Below are positions 58,198-64,000 of a DNA stretch of 64,000 bases, in pieces. Position 1 is the first letter of the stretch. Each line of letters begins with the position of its first letter. The DNA is from Agromyces hippuratus. GTDB lineage: Bacteria; Actinomycetota; Actinomycetes; Actinomycetales; Microbacteriaceae. Under the pieces are notes generated by a model that did no database searches, was not told the origin of the DNA, and saw nothing but the letters and a program-made list of their open reading frames with translations. The position numbers were made by a program, and so were the translations under genes. Where the stretch lies: contig NZ_JACCFI010000001.1 of the NCBI RefSeq assembly GCF_013410355.1, positions 1-64,000 on the forward strand, in the 5' to 3' direction.

Positions 58198-58809
58198 ATG
58201 AGCCTCGAGGTCGTGCTCGCCACCCACAACCAGCACAAGGTCGACGAGTTCCAGAAGATCCTGGGCGAGCGGATGCCGGGGCTCACGGTGCTCGCCTACG
58301 ACGGGCCGGAACCCGTCGAGGACGGCACCTCGTTCGAGGAGAACGCCTTCATCAAGGCGCGTGCCGCTGCAGCGCACACCGGACGCATCGCCCTCGCCGA
58401 CGACTCCGGCATCGCGGTCGACGTCATGGGCGGCTCGCCGGGCATCTTCTCGGCCCGTTGGGCGGGGCCGGGCAGGGGAGCGCAGGCGAACCTCGACCTG
58501 CTGCTCGCGCAGCTCGGCGACATCCGCGACCCGAACCGCACCGGGCACTTCCACTGCACCATCGCACTCGTGGTGCCCGAAGCCGCCGGCGGTCCGCACG
58601 AGTACGCCGCGGTCGGGCTGTGGCCCGGGCGCATCGCGCTCGAGGAGTCGGGGGCGCACGGGTTCGGGTACGACCCGATCTTCGTGCCCGAAGGGTTCGA
58701 GGTGTCGGCCGCGGAGCTCGCGCCCGAGGTGAAGAACACGCACAGTCATCGGGCCCGGGCGTTCGCGGCGCTCATCCCCGAGCTCGAGCGGATCATCGCG
58801 GCTCGGTGA
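58198..58809 (+). CDS. rdgB: dITP/XTP pyrophosphatase (RdgB/HAM1)
   Basis: 203 residues from an ATG five bases after the rph stop. ATHNQHKVDEFQKIL at the start, LADDSGIAVDVMGGSPGIFSAR with the catalytic-base Asp near residue 65, and the GFGYDPIFVPEG loop are the family marks. It hydrolyses non-canonical purine nucleoside triphosphates to monophosphates, keeping them out of DNA and RNA. It ends the murI operon; a hairpin terminator follows 76 bases later. Confidence 0.96.
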   Translation: MSLEVVLATHNQHKVDEFQKILGERMPGLTVLAYDGPEPVEDGTSFEENAFIKARAAAAHTGRIALADDSGIAVDVMGGSPGIFSARWAGPGRGAQANLDLLLAQLGDIRDPNRTGHFHCTIALVVPEAAGGPHEYAAVGLWPGRIALEESGAHGFGYDPIFVPEGFEVSAAELAPEVKNTHSHRARAFAALIPELERIIAAR

Positions 58810-58885
58810 GTCGCGGGGTCGCCGAAGATCGTGACGCGTCGGCGAACGGGCAGGCCCGTCAGCCGTGTGAAACGGTGAGTGGAAC

Positions 58886-58910
58886 CGGCGGCCGGGTCGA
58901 CCGGCCGCCG
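58886..58910. terminator. Terminator between rdgB and whiB
   Basis: 10-bp perfect stem CGGCGGCCGG / CCGGCCGCCG with a 5-base loop between the two convergent genes, five bases from the whiB stop. Its GC content makes it very stable, and it can act in both directions. Confidence 0.8.
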
Positions 58911-58915
58911 AAACG

Positions 58916-59164
58916 CTAGGAGGCGCGGCGGGCGCGGGCGGCGCGGCGCTTGAGGGCGCGGCGCTCGTCTTCGCTGAGGCCACCCCACACGCCCGAGTCC
59001 TGGCCGGTCTCGAGGGCGTACTGCAGGCAGATCTCGGTGACGGTGCAGCGACCGCACACGGTCTTCGCCTTCTCGATCTGGTCGACGGCGGGGCCGGTGT
59101 TGCCGACCGGGAAGAAGAGTTCCGGGTCTGCGGTGAGGCAGGCGGCCTTGTCGCGCCAATCCAT
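58916..59164 (-). CDS. WhiB-family iron-sulfur transcription factor (WhiB1-like)
   Basis: 82 residues, ATG with AAGGAG upstream. The four cysteines expected to hold a [4Fe-4S] cluster are at 9, 37, 40 and 46, in the spacing C..CxxCx5C. GVWGGLSEDERR is the sigma-contact turn, and the Arg-rich end (RALKRRAARARRAS) is the DNA-binding tail. WhiB proteins bind region 4 of the primary sigma factor and respond to redox state or nitric oxide. The short form and sequence fit the WhiB1 branch. Two dyads lie upstream, so expression is likely controlled. Confidence 0.92.
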   Translation of the reverse strand: MDWRDKAACLTADPELFFPVGNTGPAVDQIEKAKTVCGRCTVTEICLQYALETGQDSGVWGGLSEDERRALKRRAARARRAS

Positions 59165-59264
59165 ATGGGGATGCTCCTTGCGGGTGTACTTCGATTGCAG
59201 ACGCGCACGATTGCGCTTGCCGAAACCGGCTGCTGCAGGGGGAAAGCCGAATCTCGGGAAGTAG

Positions 59265-59298
59265 GATCAGTGACTGATCGGCTCACGTCCCTGTGAGC
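59265..59298. promoter_or_regulatory. Twin dyads in the whiB upstream region
   Basis: GATCAGTGACTGATC (59265-59279) is a 15-bp perfect palindrome. GCTCAC-N6-GTGAGC (59281-59298) is a perfect 6-bp inverted repeat one base farther. They lie about 100 bases upstream of whiB and 70 bases upstream of the rightward membrane-protein gene. The second resembles the half-sites of CRP/FNR-type regulators, turned outward. Confidence 0.5.
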
Positions 59299-59367
59299 AT
59301 CAATTCGGCCTCATAAATGGTCGCATAGCGGAGAGATCGAATCAATAGCTGTGTATGGGATAACCCT

Positions 59368-59835
59368 GTGAATCGGCGCGATGACGCCCCCCTCGAGGCG
59401 CGAGACGACTCGCCCGAGCGGCACGAAACCCCCGAACCGGGTGTGCGCGGCGCGCTCGTCGTCGTGAGCGTGCTGCTCTTCCTCGAGGCCGCGGCGATGG
59501 TCGCCCTCGTGATCTGGCTCGTGATCGACCTCTTCTCGCTCGAACCGTCGTCGTACGCCACGGCGATCGCACTGCTCGTGCTCGTCGCGATCGGCGCGCT
59601 CTGGGTCGTGACGGTCGCCGTCGGTTCGATCCGCCAGGCGCCGTGGTCGCGGGCAGCGGCCATCGTCTGGCAGATCCTGCAGGTGTCGGTCGCGGTCGGC
59701 GCCTTCCAAGGGCTGTTCGCCCGTCCCGATGTGGGATGGGCGCTCCTGGTGCCCGCGATCACCGTCATCGGCCTGCTGCTGTGGACTCCGGTGCGTCTGG
59801 CGTACACCCGCCCCGAGGATCACGCCGCGGCGTGA
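59368..59835 (+). CDS. Hypothetical four-helix membrane protein
   Basis: 155 residues from a GTG. A charged 27-residue N terminus is followed by four hydrophobic segments at about 28-54 (GALVVVSVLLFLEAAAMVALVIWLVI), 62-85, 95-115 and 122-140. The pattern is common in actinobacterial proteins encoded beside whiB or sigma genes, but I do not recognise a named family. No cysteine or catalytic motif stands out. It is convergent with the bcp gene 48 bases away. Confidence 0.7.
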   Translation: MNRRDDAPLEARDDSPERHETPEPGVRGALVVVSVLLFLEAAAMVALVIWLVIDLFSLEPSSYATAIALLVLVAIGALWVVTVAVGSIRQAPWSRAAAIVWQILQVSVAVGAFQGLFARPDVGWALLVPAITVIGLLLWTPVRLAYTRPEDHAAA

Positions 59836-59882
59836 CCCCCTGAGGCGGGCGGTCGGATCTGCGGGTCGGTGTCTGCGCCGGC

Positions 59883-60359
59883 TCAGCCGTCGAGGCCGAG
59901 GTCGCGGCGCAGCCGCGCCACGTGGCCCGTCGCCTTGACGTTGTAGAAGGCGCGCTCGATCGTGCCGTCTTCGTCGATCACGAAGGTCGACCGGATCGAG
60001 CCGACGACGATCTTGCCGTAGAGGGCCTTCTCGCCCCAGACGCCGTAGGCCTGCTGCACGGCGAGGTCGGTGTCGGAGAGCAGCGTGTACGTCAGCCGGT
60101 CGCGTGCGGCGAACGCGGCGAGCTTGGCCACGTCGTCCTTCGAGACGCCCAGCACGCGGATGCCCGCGCTCGCGAACGAGTTCAGGTTGTCGCGGAAGTC
60201 GCACGCCTCGGTCGTGCAGCCCGGGGTCATCGCCTCGGGGTAGAAGTAGAGCACCACCTTCGAACCGCGGAGGGCCGAGAGGGTGACCGGTTCGCCGTTC
60301 TGGTCGAGCAGGGTGAAATCTGGAGCGAGGTCGCCGGGGGCGAGTCGTGCATCGGTCAT
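59883..60359 (-). CDS. bcp: Thioredoxin-dependent peroxiredoxin (BCP/PrxQ type)
   Basis: 158 residues; the ATG lies six bases after TACCAT and is probably leaderless. The peroxidatic Cys48 and resolving Cys53 (PGCTTEACDF) are five residues apart, as in E. coli BCP. The preceding YFYPEAMTPGC is a mild variant of the usual YFYPKDMTPGC. It reduces hydroperoxides in the cytosol using thioredoxin, and the trxB product could supply electrons. Length and fold are standard. Confidence 0.95.
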   Translation of the reverse strand: MTDARLAPGDLAPDFTLLDQNGEPVTLSALRGSKVVLYFYPEAMTPGCTTEACDFRDNLNSFASAGIRVLGVSKDDVAKLAAFAARDRLTYTLLSDTDLAVQQAYGVWGEKALYGKIVVGSIRSTFVIDEDGTIERAFYNVKATGHVARLRRDLGLDG

Positions 60360-60438
60360 GCCTCAATGGTAAGCACGTCGAGGGATGCCCCGGAGCCGCA
60401 GAACGCCCGCAGGAGGGCGTCGCCCGCTCGTCGCGACG

Positions 60439-61527
60439 TCAGACCGCGGCACCGCCCGCGAAGGTCGTCAGCAGGCGCTGGAGGGATTCGAGGCGGGCCG
60501 CACCGGTCTCGCCGAGTTCTCCGGCCTCGACGGCCTCGACGATGGCGCAGTCGGGGGCGTCGGGCAGGTGCGTGCACCCGCGGGGGCAGCGCTCGGCGAG
60601 GCGATCGAGGTCGGTGAAGGAACGCAGGATGTTCTCGCGGTCGACGTGGCCGAGGCCGAACGAGCGCACACCGGGCGTGTCGATGACCCAACCGGTCCCG
60701 GTCGCCGCCTCGGGGGCGTCGGCACCCGGCAGGTCGGCGGCGTCGAATCGCAGCCACACCGTCGACGACGACGTGTGGCGGCCCCGCCCGGTGACGACGT
60801 TGACATGCCCGGTGGCGCGCTTCGCGCTCGGTACGAGGGCGTTCACGAGCGTGGACTTGCCCACGCCCGAGTGGCCGACGAACACGGTGCGATGGCCGAC
60901 GAGCACGCGGGCGATCTCGTCGAGCGGCATGTCGTGCTCGCCGCTCAGGAAGACCGTCAGGTCGAGTCCGGCGAAGTTGCGGAGGAATTCGGCGGGGTCG
61001 GCGAGGTCGGTCTTGGTGATCACGAGGAGCGGGCGGATCCCGGCGTCGAACGCCGCGACGAGATAGCGATCGAGCAGGCGGATGCGCGGTTCGGGGTTCG
61101 CCGCGGCGACGACGATGAGCATCTGATCGGCGTTGGCGACGATGACGCGCTCGACCTCGTCGGTGTCGTCGGCACTGCGTCGCAGCAGGGTGGTGCGCTC
61201 GCCCACCCGCACGATGCGCGAGAGCGTGCCCGGCGCGCCGGTCGTGTCGCCGACGAGGTCGACGTGATCGCCCGTCACGACCGACTTGCGGCGCAGTTCG
61301 CTCGCACGGGCGGCCGTGATCACGCGTTCGTCGGGGCCGTTCTCGTCGAGCAGCACGCTGTAGCGACCCCGGTCGACGCCGATCACCATGCCGGTGACCG
61401 CGTCGGCGTGCTCGGGGCGCTGCTTGGTGCGGGGCCGGCTGCCGCGACGGCTCGGCCGCACCCGCACGGCGGATTCGTCGAACTCGGGCTCGTCGTCCTC
61501 GTCGTCGTCGGTGCTCCACCAGGTCAT
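60439..61527 (-). CDS. rsgA: Ribosome small-subunit-dependent GTPase RsgA
   Basis: 362 residues; the ATG at 61527 has AGGAG upstream. The G motifs occur in the permuted order typical of RsgA: G4 (ITKTDLAD) near residue 170, then G1 (GHSGVGKST) near 220 and G3 (DTPGVRSF) near 275. An OB-fold precedes them and a C-terminal zinc knuckle follows (CPRGCTHLPDAPDC). It assists late 30S maturation. It lies 16 bases after aroA, an arrangement known in Actinobacteria. Confidence 0.95.
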   Translation of the reverse strand: MTWWSTDDDEDDEPEFDESAVRVRPSRRGSRPRTKQRPEHADAVTGMVIGVDRGRYSVLLDENGPDERVITAARASELRRKSVVTGDHVDLVGDTTGAPGTLSRIVRVGERTTLLRRSADDTDEVERVIVANADQMLIVVAAANPEPRIRLLDRYLVAAFDAGIRPLLVITKTDLADPAEFLRNFAGLDLTVFLSGEHDMPLDEIARVLVGHRTVFVGHSGVGKSTLVNALVPSAKRATGHVNVVTGRGRHTSSSTVWLRFDAADLPGADAPEAATGTGWVIDTPGVRSFGLGHVDRENILRSFTDLDRLAERCPRGCTHLPDAPDCAIVEAVEAGELGETGAARLESLQRLLTTFAGGAAV

Positions 61528-61543
61528 GCGGCGCTCCTGCAGG

Positions 61544-62914
61544 TCATGCCAGCATCTGCTCCCAGAGCGCGGTGAACTGGGGGAGGGTCTTGCCGGTCGA
61601 CGCGATGTCGTCGACCACGACGCCGGGCACTGCGAGGCCGATGATCGCGCCGGTCGTGGCCATGCGGTGGTCGGCGTACGCGCGCCACGGCCCGCCGTGC
61701 AGCGGTGCCGGATCGATGCGAAGGCCGTCGTCGAGCTCGGTGACCGCGCCCCCGAGCCCGTTGATCTCGGCCGTGAGTGCCGCGAGACGGTCGGTCTCGT
61801 GGTGACGGATGTGGCCGATGCCCGTGATCGTCGACGCCTCGTCGGCGAGGGCCGCGAGCGCCACGAGGTTCGGCGCGAGTTCGCCGGCTTCGGAGAGATC
61901 GAGGTCGACACCGCGGATGCCTCGGCTGCCGCCCTCGCCCTGCTCGGGCGCGTGCACGGTGAGCCGGTCGCCCTCGACCTCGACGCGGGCGCCGAACCGG
62001 GGCAGGATCTGCGCGAGCTGGGCCCCGACCTGGGTGGTCTCGGCAGGCCAGCCGGTGATCGTGACGGAGCCGCCCGCGACGAGCGCCGCGACGAGGAACG
62101 GCGCTGCGTTCGAGAGGTCGGGCTCGATGTCGACGTCGATCGCGCGGATGGGGCCGGGTGCGACCGTCCAGCGACCGGGTTCGGGGCTCGTCACCTCGAC
62201 GCCGCGGGCGCGGAGGGTCTCGATGGTCATCTCGATGTGGGGCAGGCTCGGCAACCGCTCTCCCGAGTGGCGCAGGTCGAGCCCGTGCTCGAATCTCGGT
62301 GCCGACAGCAGCAGTGCCGACACGAACTGGCTCGACGCCGATGCGTCGATCTCGAGTGCGCCGCCGCCGACCGCACCGGTGCCGTGCACCGTGAACGGCA
62401 GCGTGCCGCGCCGGTCGTCGTCGAGGTCGACGCCGAGGGCGTGCAGCCCGTCGATCACGCCGGACATCGGGCGACGCCGGGCGTGCTCGTCTCCGTCGAA
62501 CATGGTGGGGCCGAGCGCGAGCGCGGCGACGGGCGGCAGGAACCGCATGACCGTGCCGGCGAGCCCGCAGTCGATCGTGGTCGAGCCGAGCAGTTCCTCG
62601 GCGGGGGTGACGCGGAGGTCGTCGCCGAATCCGCCGTGACCCGGCACCCGTTCGAACCCGGTGCCGAGCGACCGCAGGCCCTCGACCATGAGCTCGCTGT
62701 CGCGCGACCAGAGCGGCGCGCGCAAGGTCGACGGTCCGTCGGCGAGTGCCGCCAGCACGAGCTCGCGGTTCGTGAGCGATTTCGAACCGGGCAGGCCCAT
62801 GGTCGCGGAGAGCGGGGCCACGGCCACAGGCGCGCGCCAGCCTTCATCCGTCTCGGTCTCTCTGGCGTCGCCGTACGGATCGAATTCAGGCTCGGAATAC
62901 TTCGAAATCAGCAT
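61544..62914 (-). CDS. aroA: 3-phosphoshikimate 1-carboxyvinyltransferase (EPSP synthase)
   Basis: 456 residues. LPGSKSLTNRELVLAALADG near residue 42 is the shikimate-phosphate-binding motif, and LAGTVMRFLPPVAAL and the late DHRMATTGAIIGLAVPGVVV are other family marks. It makes EPSP from shikimate-3-phosphate and PEP for aromatic amino acid synthesis. The 30-residue N-terminal extension (MLISKYSEPEFDPYGDARETE) is actinobacterial in style. The 48-base gap to sigH on the other strand must hold both promoters. Confidence 0.94.
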   Translation of the reverse strand: MLISKYSEPEFDPYGDARETETDEGWRAPVAVAPLSATMGLPGSKSLTNRELVLAALADGPSTLRAPLWSRDSELMVEGLRSLGTGFERVPGHGGFGDDLRVTPAEELLGSTTIDCGLAGTVMRFLPPVAALALGPTMFDGDEHARRRPMSGVIDGLHALGVDLDDDRRGTLPFTVHGTGAVGGGALEIDASASSQFVSALLLSAPRFEHGLDLRHSGERLPSLPHIEMTIETLRARGVEVTSPEPGRWTVAPGPIRAIDVDIEPDLSNAAPFLVAALVAGGSVTITGWPAETTQVGAQLAQILPRFGARVEVEGDRLTVHAPEQGEGGSRGIRGVDLDLSEAGELAPNLVALAALADEASTITGIGHIRHHETDRLAALTAEINGLGGAVTELDDGLRIDPAPLHGGPWRAYADHRMATTGAIIGLAVPGVVVDDIASTGKTLPQFTALWEQMLA

Positions 62915-63011
62915 CGGTTATCAACAGTAGCGTCCGGAACGCGGAAGGAGTCGGTGTTGCGCATGTCGACAGGAGTGCTCGAACGCCCCGCAGTGGTCGG
63001 GGTCGACGATC

Positions 63012-63017
63012 TAGGAT
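63012..63017 (+). promoter_or_regulatory. Probable leaderless -10 element of the sigma gene
   Basis: TAGGAT lies five bases before an in-frame GTG (63023) and eight before the ATG at 63026. This supports a short sigma isoform made from a leaderless message, in addition to a longer one from the ATG at 62963. Confidence 0.5.
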
Positions 63018-63025
63018 GGCCGGTG

Positions 63026-63703
63026 ATGACTGCCGATCAGATCGACGCGACGCCGAACGACCCCGTGGCCGCAGACTCCGAGGCCGAGGCCCCCGAAGTC
63101 GCGGAGGCGGCACGACCGCTGAGCGAGCTCTTCGAGGAACAGGCGCTGCCGTTCATCGACCAGCTCTACGCCGCCGCGCTGCGCATGACGAAGAACCCGG
63201 CCGATGCGCAAGACCTCGTGCAGGAGACGTTCGTCAAGGCGTTCGCCGCGTTCGGGCAGTTCACCCAGGGCACCAACCTGAAGGCGTGGCTGTACCGCAT
63301 TCTCACGAACACCTTCATCAACAGCTACCGCAAGAAGCAGCGCGAGCCCTATCAGGGAACGATCGACGACCTCGAGGACTGGCAGCTCGGCGGCGCCGAG
63401 TCGACCACCGCACGGGCGAGCCGATCGGCCGAGGCCGAGGCGATCGACCACCTGCCCGACAGCGCCGTGAAAGACGCGCTGCAGGCCCTGCCTGAAGACT
63501 TCCGCCTCGCCGTGTACTTCGCCGACGTCGAGGGCTTCTCCTACCAGGAGATCGCCGACATGATGAACACCCCCATCGGGACCGTGATGAGCCGTCTGCA
63601 CCGTGGCAGGCGCCTGCTCCGCGAGTCCCTCGCCGACTACGCCCGCGAACAGGGATTCGCCGCGGGCGACAAGTCGGCCAAACCCACCAGGAGCAAGAAA
63701 TGA
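63026..63703 (+). CDS. sigH: Redox-responsive sigma factor, SigH/SigR group
   Basis: 225 residues from the ATG behind TAGGAT; an upstream in-frame ATG (62963, with AAGGAG 12 bases before it) would add 21 residues. The sigma2 region FIDQLYAAALRMTKNPADAQDLVQETFVKAF and the LKAWLYRILTNTFINSYRKKQREP stretch are near-identical to known SigR/SigH. Sigma4 (YQEIADMMNTPIGTVMSRLHRGRR) recognises the -35. The group directs thiol-oxidative and heat stress genes, including thioredoxin systems. The downstream overlapping gene encodes its zinc anti-sigma factor. Confidence 0.94.
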   Translation: MTADQIDATPNDPVAADSEAEAPEVAEAARPLSELFEEQALPFIDQLYAAALRMTKNPADAQDLVQETFVKAFAAFGQFTQGTNLKAWLYRILTNTFINSYRKKQREPYQGTIDDLEDWQLGGAESTTARASRSAEAEAIDHLPDSAVKDALQALPEDFRLAVYFADVEGFSYQEIADMMNTPIGTVMSRLHRGRRLLRESLADYAREQGFAAGDKSAKPTRSKK

Positions 63704-63951
63704 CCGACTGCGGCTGCGACAAGGCGAGGGCCGAACTCGAGGAGTACCTGCACAACGAGCTGCGGGCCGCGGACGCGACCGACATCCGCGAGCACGTCGC
63801 GAACTGCGCCGACTGCCAGGCGGAACTGCGTGTGGGCGTGGCGATCACCGAGGTCGTGCAGCGTGCATGCCGTGAGAGCGCGCCCGAGCAGCTTCGGGTG
63901 CAGGTGCTCACGCAGATCCGGCTGTACCAGTCGACGCACACCGTCGGCTGA
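63700..63951 (+). CDS. rshA: Zinc-binding anti-sigma factor (RshA/RsrA type)
   Basis: 83 residues starting in the ATGA overlap with sigH. The ZAS motif HVANCADC (His32, Cys36, Cys39), together with Cys4/Cys6 and His18 upstream, can bind one Zn2+. In the family, oxidation of the cysteines releases the sigma factor. The extra Cys at position 6 differs slightly from the spacing I recall for RsrA. It should bind SigH one-to-one; the translational coupling supports this. The remaining 49 bases of the window hold no visible feature. Confidence 0.93.
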   Translation: MTDCGCDKARAELEEYLHNELRAADATDIREHVANCADCQAELRVGVAITEVVQRACRESAPEQLRVQVLTQIRLYQSTHTVG

Positions 63952-64000
63952 CGGGTCTGTGCGGCGCACCGGCTCTCAATCGTTCGTTCGATGCGGGCGA

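Noticed and set aside
60403..60420. A terminator after rsgA (ACGCCC...GGGCGT)
   Set aside because: The stem is only 6 bp with no T-run. It may be chance in GC-rich DNA, so it is not listed as a feature.
62936..62958. A SigH-type promoter (GGAAC...GTT) before sigH
   Set aside because: The spacer is 15 bases, too short for the 18-19 expected, so autoregulation by this site is not supported.

Overview
The window is GC-rich chromosomal DNA from a high-GC Gram-positive bacterium. A WhiB protein, a SigH/RshA-type zinc anti-sigma pair, a DUF3039 protein, an Ala/Lys-rich fusion protein and many leaderless promoters (TANNNT 6-8 nt before the start codon) point to Actinobacteria. Gene content and the very frequent word GGATGYC/GRCATCC suggest Microbacteriaceae (Agromyces-like); that placement is inference. 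About 54 protein genes and two initiator tRNA genes are supported. No insertion sequence, prophage or CRISPR array is visible.

Layout. 1-3.1 kb: a methyltransferase, a secreted GH18 chitinase and a tandem pair of tRNA-fMet genes, each with its own terminator. 3.1-4.0 kb: three small unknown genes. 4.0-9.5 kb: an arsenic-resistance island (MFS permease and arsR facing left; an arsO-like flavoprotein, an ArsR-ArsC fusion, arsC and trxB facing right) with dyad operators and no ArsB or Acr3. 9.5-12.7 kb: stress-related and membrane genes. 12.9-21.4 kb: an IclR regulator and a complete 4-hydroxybenzoate/protocatechuate operon (pobA-pcaH-G-B-L-I-J-F) leading to succinyl-CoA and acetyl-CoA. 21.5-23.7 kb: a HelD/HelR-type RNA polymerase-recycling ATPase under a rifamycin-associated element (RAE). 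23.9-31.4 kb: a small CMD-like protein, a LuxR/MalT-type regulator, a nitrilase, an aminotransferase and an HtrA protease.

31.4-51.3 kb is a cell-surface region. Two family-2 glycosyltransferases, a CDP-alcohol phosphotransferase and a glycerophosphotransferase-like protein form a polymer-synthesis operon. Farther along lie a Wzt/Wzm (TagH/TagG)-type exporter and a sugar/alcohol-phosphate nucleotidyltransferase. Between them sit a MarR-type regulator with an alpha/beta hydrolase, an EcsC-like protein and a 3,329-residue exported protein with more than 1,200 residues of RTX-type calcium-binding repeats. 51.5-54.9 kb: an ABC ATPase with a histone-H1-like N-terminal tail, plus its permease.

54.9-64 kb is housekeeping: DUF3039, pncB, murI-rph-rdgB, whiB, bcp, rsgA-aroA, and sigH-rshA. 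The strongest leads are the RAE-helR unit, the giant RTX protein, the tailed ABC ATPase, the arsenic island with its two dyad operators, a REP-like element inside a glycosyltransferase gene, and the genome-wide GGATG word that appears to dictate codon choice and to build terminators.
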